Positions 32,022-40,960 of a stretch of 64,000 nucleotides of DNA are shown here, in pieces. The position numbers and the translations under genes are program-made. Origin of the DNA: Mesobacillus jeotgali (lineage in GTDB: Bacteria; Bacillota; Bacilli; Bacillales; Cytobacillaceae); contig NZ_CP025025.1 of NCBI RefSeq assembly GCF_002874535.1, forward strand, positions 308,001 to 372,000, written 5' to 3'. Each line of letters opens with the position of its first letter. Positions within the stretch are counted from its first letter, which is position 1. Under the pieces are notes generated by a model, which was given only the letters and a program-made list of their open reading frames with translations, was not told the DNA's origin and ran no database searches.

Positions 32022-32411
32022 ATGAAAGAACAACACAATTTTATTATTAAATATGTTTATGAAGATTGGTTCGAAAGAGAAGATAAAGATTATGAGGTTG
32101 GTTTCAATAAAAAGTATAAAGATGTACATTTTCCTGTAGGTGGTAAAATGTTAATCTATGTTGTTGGGTATAAGATTATCGTAGGTGCTTACTATGTAAC
32201 GGGTACATTTTTTAGGAACATGTCTGAAAGTCAGCATCCATTGAGACTTCCAATTAAAAAAATATATAGAATAGAAGAAGATAGGCCAGCAATTAGTTCT
32301 AATCAAATTAGAAAAGTAGTACCTGGTTTTAAACCAAACGAGCTAGTTAGTTATTGGGATATAACAGAAGATCAATATAACAAATTAGAAAATATGTTAA
32401 TTAATGCGTAA
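32022..32411 (+). CDS. Possible EVE/PUA-like domain protein
   Basis: A 129-aa single-domain protein. The core VGGKMLIYVVGYKIIVGAYY followed by VTGTFF and the later YWDITEDQYNKLENML resemble the beta-barrel of EVE/PUA-like domains, which bind modified bases and often serve as readers in modified-base-targeting restriction systems. The match is by eye and weak; the usual conserved tryptophans are fewer than expected. I chose ATG 32022 because GGTGGAGG lies just upstream. The stop codon joins a repeat (TAAACTCACCAG) that also follows other frames nearby. Confidence 0.5.
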   Translation: MKEQHNFIIKYVYEDWFEREDKDYEVGFNKKYKDVHFPVGGKMLIYVVGYKIIVGAYYVTGTFFRNMSESQHPLRLPIKKIYRIEEDRPAISSNQIRKVVPGFKPNELVSYWDITEDQYNKLENMLINA

Positions 32412-32788
32412 ACTCACCAGAATCCCATGTGTTGCCACATACACTCCACGCATATTGAGTGTGGAAGTGAGACATAGGGAAGGTTCCAGCACCTCATTTG
32501 GAAGCCGAAATAAAATGTTAGGTTGCCAAAATAAGCTAAGGTTGAACGAGCCGTTGGCAATTATCAGTTAGTAATTAGTATACTTGTAGAGTATAAGTAA
32601 ATTGTCAGAAGTCCAAAGAGAACGATAAGCAGTTCACACTGCTTATCGTATTTTTTTGCCCAAACCAGCCAACTTTCCTAAAGACCACCTATCTAATCAT
32701 TCACAAAACCGCCACAATCCTTTCTCTCCCACCCTGTCCTTTCCACCCTTCCATCCATATATAAAGGGTGAAAGGGTGGTGCATTAGC
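32412..32788 (+). repeat. Leader region of the decayed HTH-module copy
   Basis: This is the second copy of the 25110-25453 leader. It includes GGGAAGGTTCC near a GAGAC, TTGGCAATTA, the hairpin ACGATAAGCAG/CTGCTTATCGT with T tract (32622-32657), and a nearly identical CCACCCTGTCCTTTCCACCC to ATCCATATATAAAGGGTGAA segment before the start codon. Confidence 0.7.
32622..32657 (+). terminator. Second copy of the leader hairpin terminator
   Basis: The stem arms and T tract are identical to 25297-25332; only loop bases differ (TTCACA against TTCAAT). Confidence 0.8.
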
Positions 32789-33603
32789 ATGACAATTAAA
32801 TCGGCGATTATTGAGAGTTTTGCGGAGTATTCAAAGTTTGGTTCGTTGAAGGAGTTTAACAATCATTTTGTGGATGGCGGATAAGAAGCGTTTTTTCAGT
32901 AAGGGTGAGTTGATCGGGTTGAAGCGGCTGGCTCGTTTTGCTGCGAAGGTTCCTGGTGGGGCGAATGCCAAGATCGGGACGGTGCTAAAGGCGATTTATG
33001 AGGAGTATGGGGATTTCCCGTTCTACTTTTAAAAGGATGATCCTGAAGGCTAGTGAAATTGGTATTTTTACTGTATATGAAACTGCCCGCAAGAATGGCT
33101 CACAGTCTAGCAACCTGTATGTATTCAATCGTTTCCCGGTGAATAAACTACCGGAAGGTGATCAATTGAGCCACCAATATAAAACTATCATTCCTTCTGA
33201 AACTAACATTAAAAAGAATAATAAACGTGAAGAAAAGGCTGCTGAAGAACAATCTTCCGAAATCACAGAGTTAAAAGCCGTTGATGAAAAAGCACCTGAA
33301 GACCATCTTTTTGTGAGTGACCGGGTACCAAGCGATTTCGTCAATCATGTAAAATACTTTTACCCATCTGCAAAACCAATCGAGGAATTCTGGCGGATGA
33401 GCATAGTCGCTGCCTACCGGAACAACTATGAAAAAGAAACAGATCTTCTGTTATCACTGTCCCTTGACTCCTTCAAACAGCTCGTCCGGAAGCTAAAGTC
33501 GAAGGTGGAAGTGAAGAATCCAATTGCTTATTTTACCGGGATTTTGAATAAGAAGTTTCAGGAGCGTTATTTTGAGGAGCTTTTTGAAATGCAAGTTTGT
33601 TAA
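32789..33603 (+). pseudogene. Frameshifted copy of the HTH cytosolic protein gene
   Basis: It aligns with 25454-26281 throughout but has two deletions. One is of 5 bases near 32870 (TTTTGTGGATGG against TTTTGAGATGTGGATGG). The other is of 8 bases near 33010, between two ATGGGGA repeats. Together they put the N-terminal DNA-binding part and the C-terminal part in different frames. The C-terminal part from ~33013 remains open and well conserved to its end (YFEELFEMQVC), so decay looks recent. Slippage between short repeats explains the second deletion. Confidence 0.85.
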
Positions 33604-33761
33604 ACAGATAATAGCAGAGCGTTCTATAGACAAAATTATGACGAGTGAAATATGGTCACAAATAAAGAATGTATTAGAGACAACTTTTTTAGTATTAGCT
33701 GTTAAGATAGCTCTGTAATATAATGGGTATATGCAAATATTGTAAAAAGAAGTGATTCGGA

Positions 33762-34112
33762 ATGAACGAGGGTAAGATTCGATTTGTTATTTTAAGAGAA
33801 ACTGATAATGGTACTTTGTTTAAGAATGTCAAAGGGAATAACTTTAACCGGTAGGACCAATACAAAACTAAATATTTTAAGGAAGATATAATAAAATTTT
33901 TTGAAGTCACTGAATATACAAACATTACGGTAAATGTGGATTATGATATTATTACTGGTTGGCTATAGGGTGAAGTAGAACCAGTCACTATTGATGGTGA
34001 GAAGAAATTTAATTCTTACAATGAATTTCGGTTGGATTCGGAGTGCATAATTACATACACGATCTTAGGAAGAACAAAAATAAGTGATTATGAGGTGTGC
34101 ATAGGTGGGTGA
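33762..34112 (+). pseudogene. Unknown 116-codon gene with two in-frame TAG codons
   Basis: A single frame runs from ATG 33762 (MNEGKIRFVILRETDNGTLF) to TGA 34110-34112, interrupted only by TAG at 33852-33854 and 33966-33968. There are no frameshifts. Between and after the ambers the sequence keeps coding character (YFKEDIIKFFEVTEYTNITV; FNSYNEFRLDSECIITYTIL). Its end overlaps the next gene's GTG, and the GAGGTG in its last codons is that gene's ribosome binding site. It is either a young pseudogene or a read-through gene. The family is unknown. Confidence 0.6.
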
Positions 34113-35556
34113 GATATTTAGAGAAAATCAAAATACAAAATTGTTGCTTGAGATGGGCGTTGTGGATGGTAAATATGACTTCACATCGTCTATTGTCGCA
34201 GCACTAAATCAAGCAGAATTAGAAATACATAATTTAGATGAAACAATTGAGTCAATTCAATGCCTAAAGCCTAATTGTGATAAATTGGACTATATATTAG
34301 CAGGGAGTTCAGGTGCATTGTGTGGCATCCTTGATATTTTCTTGGTTGGTAAACCTGGAGAATCGCCTTTCGGAGATATTACTGATAAATGGTTTGCTAA
34401 TCGAACAACTGATTTTGCTAAATTGTGCGGATGGGAAGATAAAGGAGAGAACTCTTTGTCTTCAGCAATCCGTTTTCTTGAAAAAAAGTTTAAAATTCCA
34501 TATGACCAACGTGGAGTTGGTGACGCGGCAAGTTTTGTTTTTGGTTTAACTCCGACAAATCATCATTTTAAATCGCTCGCACATAATCCTAGTTTGCTTG
34601 GTTTGTTCTTTTCAATATTAGACCAGTTTACTAATTCTTCGCATTTTATTTCCGGTGGTGAACTTATATCTTTAGCTGATGCAGATGGGAAATTCGAGTT
34701 AAGAGGAAACGACATACCAAGCAAATTATACTGTGCATTTGCTAATTGGTTTGGTCATTTAATTTCTGATATGTCAGGCTCATCAGGTAGTAAGGGCCGT
34801 GGAATGGGGATTCCTTCTCCTTTATGGACATGGACAAATGATATTATTGCAATAAAAAGGTCGTTGAATATTCCTGTGTCACAGTTCGATAACTCAATAA
34901 ACGAGCTAGCTATAAATATATATAAAGAAGGATATGATGCTCGATTCCAGTCGACTCAAGCCATTCCAGTTTTTATAAACGAGATGTTAGTTCGATTTGT
35001 TTATGCTATCAGAAGACTAATAAAATATTTTGCTGAAACCGATAAAGAAACTCGTTCGTTTTCACTTATGTGGAAAAAGTGTGAGCCTTTTTCAAATCCA
35101 ACTGTTAAAAGAATGTTAACTGTAGCACATGGGACGTTTTGCCTTATAGATATAAGTGATGCTACTGTTCGTGGTTTTGTAACAGGTGCAGGAACTTTTA
35201 ATCCTACTGAGTTTTTCTTGCGTCTTAACATCGTAGGGGTTGGACGATTTACTATTTCCTTATACGGTGAAGTTAAGCGTGAAATTGGCATACAAAAAGC
35301 TGAAAGAGAAGTAATCTTTGCGAAAAAAGAAAAATTAGTTGTAGAAGATTATATTGAGGGACTTAAACTATTATCGGAACTAAATGAAGATAAAAATCTT
35401 TTGAATTTTATAACTGATTTCAAGAATAGTGATATGTATATACACGCTTTTGAAAAATCTGTGATGTTAGCTAAAAAGAGAAATGTGCCAAATAATGAAA
35501 TATTAAAAAATAAGATGGAAATAGATTCTTATTTTTTGGGAGGAAATAAAACGTGA
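34105..35556 (+). CDS. Conserved-looking hypothetical protein, first of a coupled membrane-system pair
   Basis: A 483-aa protein without a P-loop or recognised enzyme motif. A hydrophobic stretch DYILAGSSGALCGILDIFLVG lies near residue 60. The conserved-looking centre has NHHFKSLAHNPSLLGLFFSI, then FANWFGHLISDMSGSSGSKG and GIPSPLWTWTNDI. The C-terminal 100 residues are charged and helical. I do not recognise the family by name. The GTG start follows GAGGTG. Its last four bases (GTGA) contain the start of the next gene, so the two products are made together and probably form a complex at the membrane. Confidence 0.75.
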   Translation: MGEIFRENQNTKLLLEMGVVDGKYDFTSSIVAALNQAELEIHNLDETIESIQCLKPNCDKLDYILAGSSGALCGILDIFLVGKPGESPFGDITDKWFANRTTDFAKLCGWEDKGENSLSSAIRFLEKKFKIPYDQRGVGDAASFVFGLTPTNHHFKSLAHNPSLLGLFFSILDQFTNSSHFISGGELISLADADGKFELRGNDIPSKLYCAFANWFGHLISDMSGSSGSKGRGMGIPSPLWTWTNDIIAIKRSLNIPVSQFDNSINELAINIYKEGYDARFQSTQAIPVFINEMLVRFVYAIRRLIKYFAETDKETRSFSLMWKKCEPFSNPTVKRMLTVAHGTFCLIDISDATVRGFVTGAGTFNPTEFFLRLNIVGVGRFTISLYGEVKREIGIQKAEREVIFAKKEKLVVEDYIEGLKLLSELNEDKNLLNFITDFKNSDMYIHAFEKSVMLAKKRNVPNNEILKNKMEIDSYFLGGNKT

Positions 35557-36653
35557 GGAAGAAAAGATCAAATTTACAGATTGCTCAAGAACAAGCTGAA
35601 TCTACCATCAAAAATACAAATGGTAAAATAGAGGAGCTTGGAAAATATACTAGCAATCTTTATACTGCATTAAACGATATTCAGGTGTTATTTGATAAAA
35701 TTAGAAACGTGCCAAGTCAGAAACACTTGGAATATAAAAAACTAAAAGAAGTTCGTTTGAATTGGAAACAACAGGTTGAAAAAATCGAGTCAGATTATAA
35801 AAATGCTGTCGCCAAGAATGCTGGAAAAGGTATAACAGGTGTTGGTGCAGGTGTTGCAGTAGCCGCCCTGGGTCCTACTGCTGCAATGGGAATAGCTACA
35901 AGTTTCGGTGTTGCCTCAACAGGTACGGCTATATCCGCTTTGAGTGGTGCTGCAGCCACTAATGCTGCATTAGCGTGGTTAGGTGGTGGAGCACTTGCCG
36001 CAGGTGGTGGCGGTATGGCAGCTGGAAATGCTTTCTTAGCCCTTGCTGGACCTGTTGGTTGGGCAATTGCAGGCATTGCACTTTTGGGTAGTGGACTTCT
36101 TTTTTGGAAGACTAAAAGTGATAAGAATCGACTTGAAAACATTTTTACATTGATAAGTAAGCGAGATAAAAAATCATATGAACTTGCAATTGTCGAGCTT
36201 AATGAACGCATATCTCGTATAAAAGACGAAAGTGTTAAACTCAACGATGCGGTTGAAAAGATAGAATCCTTTGGAGTGGATTATAATCAAATGACCGAAA
36301 CTCAGCAGTATGAATTAGGAGCTTATGTGAATTTGATGTCAGCATCAACACAATTGCTTGTAAATCCAATATTAGGTTTGCAACCAAAGTATAATGAAGA
36401 AGACTTCAGCAAATTTATTTCTGAAGGTAACGGAAAAGCTAATGAAGTTTTATGTTCCTCACATAAAGATTTGATAATCGCATTATCAAATCTTTTATAT
36501 AAGATTAAATTAGATGAGAAGGATAAAAAACTTTTGTGGAAGTCCTTTAGAAAGAACAAGAAGTTCTTATCATCAATGAATATCTCGAAGAAAGAGTTTG
36601 ATGATAGAATTCTTGATGTAGTTTGCGAGGCTCTTAATTTTAGGTACTGTTAA
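35553..36653 (+). CDS. Coiled-coil protein with a long Gly/Ala-rich hydrophobic core, second of the pair
   Basis: A 366-aa protein. Residues 1-85 are a charged coiled coil. Residues ~91-185 are a very Gly/Ala-rich hydrophobic run (GVGAGVAVAALGPTAAMG, then LAWLGGGALAAGGGGMAAG and AGPVGWAIAGIALLGSGLLF) that could form membrane hairpins. The remaining part is helical and charged. From memory, similar glycine-rich cores occur in Leo/Eleos-type dynamin-associated proteins, but no GTPase motif occurs here or in its partner. The likely role is a membrane-acting effector; this is inference. Its GTG start overlaps the upstream stop (GTGA). Confidence 0.75.
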   Translation: MRKKRSNLQIAQEQAESTIKNTNGKIEELGKYTSNLYTALNDIQVLFDKIRNVPSQKHLEYKKLKEVRLNWKQQVEKIESDYKNAVAKNAGKGITGVGAGVAVAALGPTAAMGIATSFGVASTGTAISALSGAAATNAALAWLGGGALAAGGGGMAAGNAFLALAGPVGWAIAGIALLGSGLLFWKTKSDKNRLENIFTLISKRDKKSYELAIVELNERISRIKDESVKLNDAVEKIESFGVDYNQMTETQQYELGAYVNLMSASTQLLVNPILGLQPKYNEEDFSKFISEGNGKANEVLCSSHKDLIIALSNLLYKIKLDEKDKKLLWKSFRKNKKFLSSMNISKKEFDDRILDVVCEALNFRYC

Positions 36654-36759
36654 ACGTTATTATTGATATCCAGTAAAAAAATATAGAGTATATGTTCTAT
36701 ATTGGATAATCATGACGATTACACGGCTACGGCAAATATTATTACAAAAGGTTCTACAT

Positions 36760-36840
36760 AGACAAAGGGAAGGTTCTTGCGTCTAATAAAAATGAATTAT
36801 GTAAATATTAGAGAAGGTGAGAATCGTCCCTCTGTCTCTC
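36760..36840. repeat. Dispersed inverted repeat, family A
   Basis: AGACAAAGGGAAGGTTCTTGC and GAGAATCGTCCCTCTGTCTCT are imperfect inverse arms about 40 bases apart. Confidence 0.65.
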
Positions 36841-37176
36841 AATCAGCAATTGAACATAGATGCAGTGGTTGATCACATGCTGGATGATCAATCCTTGTGG
36901 GATTATGTGCCTGGTTTATCAGCCTGATCGCTGCTTCCTTAACAAAGAGGTATATCAATAAGGAAATAAACCAAAAGCAATACTTCACTATGCTAACAGT
37001 GTTCGGAGGAGCAAGTGTGGCGAAAGTATCAATTTTTATTCCCCTAATGTCAATCACGGGTATGAAAGCAATCGCGGGAGCAGCTCTTTTTATGAAAATG
37101 GCGTTTTCTGTGAAGAGTGCTTATACAAGGTAAGAGAAACTAAAAGCGGATTTAAAATTTGGAACTTTATTATTTG

Positions 37177-37207
37177 AAAAGCTCATATCCAGATGAGCTT
37201 TTTATTA
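37177..37207 (+). terminator. Hairpin terminator
   Basis: AAAAGCTCAT and ATGAGCTTTTT flank ATCCAG. It follows the doubtful 36897-37133 frame. Confidence 0.65.
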
Positions 37208-37314
37208 TTTTTAAATAAAACAGACTATGTATGCTATCCTAATTTACAATTATCCAATATTTGTCGATATATATATTGATATATCTAACAAAATAAACTA
37301 TTGAAGAGGAACAG

Positions 37315-38778
37315 ATGAAAAGCTTTATTGAAGATATAAAAAAAGAAATGGTTCCAAAAATTAAGCTTACGTTTGAAAAAGGGCAAAAGGTATTGTCCAT
37401 TTTATTGAACAGAATTGATTTTCAATTGACAAGAACTTTAAGGATTTTATTGGAACAACAAGAAAAGTTAAAGCAATATCTTATTAATAGAGATAAATTA
37501 CTAAAGGAAATTAATAGAAAAGAACAAGAAGTAAATCAATTAAGAGAAAAAATTAATGAATTAAGCAATGATCATAATTCTCGAGAACTTGACTTATTAA
37601 GGAATGAATTAAGCTCAAAATTAGATGATTTAATTTCTAGCCAACGAAGTTATTACGAGTTAGAACAAAAAATTGAAGATAAACAAAAGAATATAAATAA
37701 GCTTACTCAAGATAAACAAAGACTTGAACAAGATAGGAATTTAATTAGATCAAAATATGACGAAGCTAAGTCAAAGCTTAAAGAAAACGAAAATAGAACC
37801 AGCCAGTTAGAGATAGAAATAAAAGAATTAAGAGAACAAGCTCTAATTTATGAACAGCGTTTAAAGGAAAGTAAGACAAAAGAGGAAATAGAGAGATACG
37901 AAACGTTATTAGCGGAGTTGCAAAACAACTATGAAGAAAAAATTAATGAGGAAAGTAGATTAAGAGAAGAAAATAAACACTATAGGAAAGAGTATCAGGA
38001 ACTAGAAAAAAGCTTATTATTGAAAATTACCGAATTAAGTAAGTTAAGTGGAGAACTGAATCAAGCGAATATTCTGTTGGAAGAAAATAAGAAAGAAAAG
38101 GATTTAATAAAATCTCAACTTCATATTAAAGAGAATGAACTCAAAAAGTCCAATAATCAAATTGGAGCGTTGGAAAAGAAAATAGAACAATTAAGACAAT
38201 TAGAGAAAAATTACTTAGAAATGTACGAAACTTCAGTTGCAGAGACACAGAATGCGAACAAGTTATTAACGGAATTACAGGAAACTTTCACCAAGGATTT
38301 AATAGAATACGATGAACTTCTAAAGGAACTCGAATATGAATTAGTCGATAAACAAAATGAAATTTCAATTATTAAGGCAGATAAGGGTGAAGCTGTTGTT
38401 TTAACAGAAGAAGAAAAGGCGGTCTTGGAAAGAGAATACGAGCCAAGATTCGTATTGTTATATAAAGATTGTAAATTTTATCCGGAATTCTTTAGTGATT
38501 TCTTTCAAGTTACATCTTCAGACCGTTTGAAGATAGAGGCGGCAATAGCACAACTTAATTACCACTACCCTTTAGCTATCTCAAGAATTCGACAGAACAC
38601 TATACAAACGAAGAAAAAAAATATTCTTGAATATCCCTTTGGAACTGACTCTGTAGGAAGGATTTACTTTTCTAAAGAAAACAATGTAATTCATATATAT
38701 CGTATCAGTAGAACGAAGAATGGAAGAGGTAATTTAACGCAAGACAATGTTATTCAATGGTTGAAGAGGAAATTATAA
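37315..38778 (+). CDS. Long coiled-coil protein with a small C-terminal domain
   Basis: A 487-aa protein. Residues ~40-365 are an almost unbroken heptad-rich coiled coil (for example KLKQYLINRDKLLKEI and ERYETLLAELQNNYEEK), like SMC-type arms but without ATPase ends. The last 110 residues form a separate domain (PRFVLLYKDCKFYPEFFSDF, then LEYPFGTDSVGRIYF, HIYRISRTKNGRG and DNVIQWLKRKL). Its basic R-x-x-R-T-K region could bind nucleic acid or act as a small toxin-like fold. I do not recognise the family. GAGGAACAG precedes the ATG. The DUF4230 gene follows about 215 bases later. Confidence 0.75.
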   Translation: MKSFIEDIKKEMVPKIKLTFEKGQKVLSILLNRIDFQLTRTLRILLEQQEKLKQYLINRDKLLKEINRKEQEVNQLREKINELSNDHNSRELDLLRNELSSKLDDLISSQRSYYELEQKIEDKQKNINKLTQDKQRLEQDRNLIRSKYDEAKSKLKENENRTSQLEIEIKELREQALIYEQRLKESKTKEEIERYETLLAELQNNYEEKINEESRLREENKHYRKEYQELEKSLLLKITELSKLSGELNQANILLEENKKEKDLIKSQLHIKENELKKSNNQIGALEKKIEQLRQLEKNYLEMYETSVAETQNANKLLTELQETFTKDLIEYDELLKELEYELVDKQNEISIIKADKGEAVVLTEEEKAVLEREYEPRFVLLYKDCKFYPEFFSDFFQVTSSDRLKIEAAIAQLNYHYPLAISRIRQNTIQTKKKNILEYPFGTDSVGRIYFSKENNVIHIYRISRTKNGRGNLTQDNVIQWLKRKL

Positions 38779-38992
38779 TCGTATTCTAAAGATGGAGCTA
38801 CTTATTTTTTTATAATAGATAAAGAAGCTATTTAAACTGGATACGAGGCAGTCTGAAAATAGGTAAGATGACAATACAAATTACTTTAAGTTGAATATGG
38901 AAACCAAAATCTCTGAATACCAGAAATTGAGTTTGAATATATGAAAATCTGTTATATAGATATATAAAAATAATGAGGAGAAGAGAAAAATT

Positions 38993-39781
38993 ATGCCAGA
39001 ATATAGAGTTAATAAGAAGCAAGCTTCCAAGAATAGAATTGTTATTACCATTATTTTTGCTTTGCTTTGTGCCTCCGTTGGATCAGCAGGAACATATATG
39101 CTCTTGAAAGGTGAAAAAAAAGTAGTTAAACCAACGACAGCAATAGAAGGTGAGGTCATCATAGAAAATATCGCATACGATAAGGTAAGAGAAATCAGCA
39201 AACATTTCGGATATGAGGATGTTCAAGACTTCAATTACACTGAAGATGACACTTATGAATTTTTAAAAAATCAAGATGATGATATTTGGCTTGAAACAAC
39301 AGGCAAAAAATTCGGTAAGTATCTTTTCGGAAAAGAATACAATATTCATTTGTTTGGTTATTTTATGCTTGGTTATGATTTGAAAAATATAGAAAAAGAA
39401 GATTTTTATTTTGATGAAAAATCCAAGATTTTACACATTAAAGCACCAGCATTAGAATTAGCTTATATTCCTATGTTTGACAAGAGTTATTTTGATAGTT
39501 TTGTAGGAGTATTTAGAAAGGAATACACTGAGGAGTACCGAAAGTTGATTTATGAAGATGCGATAAATCAAGGCATCCAAGATATCCTTGATGATAAAAG
39601 CAAAGTTCGTGAAGGATACAAATTAACAAATGATTCTCTTAAAGAAACATTATTCGACAAATCAGAGTTAAAAAAACATGTCAGAGATATTGTTTTTGAA
39701 AAGTCCGATCAAGAATCAATTATAAGAGTAGAAGAAACTAGAGAAGCGGTTCTTGGTGAAAAAAAAGAAACGGAAAAGTAA
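38993..39781 (+). CDS. DUF4230 membrane-anchored protein
   Basis: A 262-aa protein with one N-terminal membrane segment (NRIVITIIFALLCASVGSAGTYMLL, residues ~14-38) after a basic start, so the rest should face outward. The soluble part fits DUF4230: an early beta region, LFGYFMLGYDLKNI, ILHIKAPALELAYI, a long helical end with YEDAINQGIQDI, and a charged tail. The function is unknown in the family. GAGGAGAAG precedes the ATG. It lies between the coiled-coil gene and a terminator and may be cotranscribed with that gene. Confidence 0.75.
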   Translation: MPEYRVNKKQASKNRIVITIIFALLCASVGSAGTYMLLKGEKKVVKPTTAIEGEVIIENIAYDKVREISKHFGYEDVQDFNYTEDDTYEFLKNQDDDIWLETTGKKFGKYLFGKEYNIHLFGYFMLGYDLKNIEKEDFYFDEKSKILHIKAPALELAYIPMFDKSYFDSFVGVFRKEYTEEYRKLIYEDAINQGIQDILDDKSKVREGYKLTNDSLKETLFDKSELKKHVRDIVFEKSDQESIIRVEETREAVLGEKKETEK

Positions 39782-39821
39782 AATTCATTCTATTTATAGC
39801 GTAAATAAATAAAATAAAAAC

Positions 39822-39862
39822 TATCGACAAATTCGGTTTCATCGAGTTTGCCGACAGTGACT
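39822..39862. repeat. Imperfect palindrome shared with 55038-55079
   Basis: CTATCGACAAATTCGG and GAGTTTGCCGACAG pair around TTTCATC. An almost identical element follows the CoA-disulfide-reductase gene at 55038, there ending in TTTTT. Both lie just downstream of genes and look like a dispersed terminator-type repeat. Confidence 0.6.
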
Positions 39863-39885
39863 ATAATTCATATATCTAACAAAAG

Positions 39886-39911
39886 GCTTGGGAACATCCC
39901 AAGCTTTTTTC
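39886..39911. terminator. Bidirectional terminator between convergent genes
   Basis: GCTTGGGA and TCCCAAGC around ACA are followed by TTTTTT on the plus strand and preceded by AAAA. The element serves the DUF4230 gene and the convergent NERD gene. Confidence 0.8.
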
Positions 39912-39933
39912 CTTAATAACCTTTTAATAACTG

Positions 39934-40737
39934 TTAATAAACATCCTTCTGATGCTCATAACAATAAATCTTCCCATTGAATTTTTGGTTTGATAAACAA
40001 TATGATTTAACTTTATCTGACACGGAATTATTACAGATTGAACAAGTTGCTTGAGTGGTGGTGTCTGTAGTATCAGCCTTCAATGCCTGCTCGTGTGCTC
40101 GTTTAATGGCAGGGTCTTTAATATTTACATTTAAAAAGACATCGTAAATCACAGAAATCTCCCTCTCGCTTAAGAGAGGTTCTTTGTGTTTAATCTTTAA
40201 TACGGAAACTTTCCGATGAATGAACTCAGATAGCTCGATATCGTAGACAATGAGTTCGTTTGACTGTATTTTCCGGAAATCTAAATCAACTTTAAATGTA
40301 GCTCGCTTAGTAAAGGAAACAAGTGATACAAAGAACTCCTTATACTTTTGATCAATCAAGGATGATAGTGCTTTTATATGTCCGTAGTTTTGGATAAACG
40401 GGTTCATCATTTTGAACTTTCCATTGACTGACCATGTTTTTCTGTCTTTCCCGCCGTAAATCGTTCCTTGATAGTTTTTCGTTTCAATTACAAAGATGCC
40501 GTATGGTGTCAGCACTACATGGTCGATTTGTGAATAACCTGACTTTGCCTTTGGGTTCTTGATTAGCAGGTCACTCAAGTAGCGGCAATCCTTTGACAAC
40601 TGATCTAGCTGTATATCAATTTTGTATTCTCCAATTTCCCCTTTTCTTACGGCAACCTGTTTTGGATTGGTAGTTCTCGCTTTTTCAGAATGTGTCTCTG
40701 TCTTCTGCTTCTTCAAGAAATTTAGAAATAATAACAT
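39934..40737 (-). CDS. NERD-domain nuclease-related protein with C-terminal zinc ribbon
   Basis: A 267-aa protein. Residues ~30-140 form a NERD domain: GEIGEYKIDIQL, then SQIDHVVLTPYGIFVIETKN and YGGKDRKTWSV, with the D and ExK positions of a nuclease-like fold. The C-terminus has ATCSICNNSV, then YCLSNQKF and KIYCYEH, four Cys and a His suited to bind zinc. NERD proteins are nuclease-related, often plasmid- or defence-linked, without a settled role. AAGGAGAAGGATC precedes the ATG. It stands alone on the minus strand near the island edge. Confidence 0.85.
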   Translation of the reverse strand: MLLFLNFLKKQKTETHSEKARTTNPKQVAVRKGEIGEYKIDIQLDQLSKDCRYLSDLLIKNPKAKSGYSQIDHVVLTPYGIFVIETKNYQGTIYGGKDRKTWSVNGKFKMMNPFIQNYGHIKALSSLIDQKYKEFFVSLVSFTKRATFKVDLDFRKIQSNELIVYDIELSEFIHRKVSVLKIKHKEPLLSEREISVIYDVFLNVNIKDPAIKRAHEQALKADTTDTTTQATCSICNNSVSDKVKSYCLSNQKFNGKIYCYEHQKDVY

Positions 40738-40960
40738 GATCCTTCTCCTTGCTGTTAAGTATCCTCTCTTATTCTTTCGTTCTAATACCTGCTATATTTA
40801 AGCTTTTATTTGATATAATGGAAAAAATAACTAAATTTTGATTAGAATGAAATGGACAGTACTTTCGCATAACGGGATGAATGAGAGTTATAAGATGGGA
40901 AATATCGTTAGAGGAACAAATATAAATACATTTTAGGGATAGTGTTGAAGGAGTTGTAAC

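Larger units (their letters stand above)
36654..37314. other. Gap with a family A repeat and a small membrane-protein-like frame
   Basis: A family A repeat spans 36760-36840. From GTG 36897 to 37133 a 78-codon frame encodes two hydrophobic segments (CAWFISLIAASL; FGGASVAKVSIFIPLMSI). It has no ribosome binding site and starts abruptly after an in-frame stop, so it may be a remnant. A terminator (AAAAGCTCAT/ATGAGCTTTTT) lies at 37177-37207. Confidence 0.5.

Noticed and set aside
33695-33925. A 76-codon minus-strand frame
   Set aside because: It is antisense to the amber-containing gene and has no ribosome site.
35795-36244. A 149-codon Ala/Pro-rich minus-strand frame
   Set aside because: It is the antisense of the Gly/Ala-rich core; such sequence lacks stop codons on the other strand by composition.
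34105-36653. Naming the pair as an Eleos/Leo system
   Set aside because: No P-loop or GTPase motif was found in either protein, so the resemblance is limited to the glycine-rich core.
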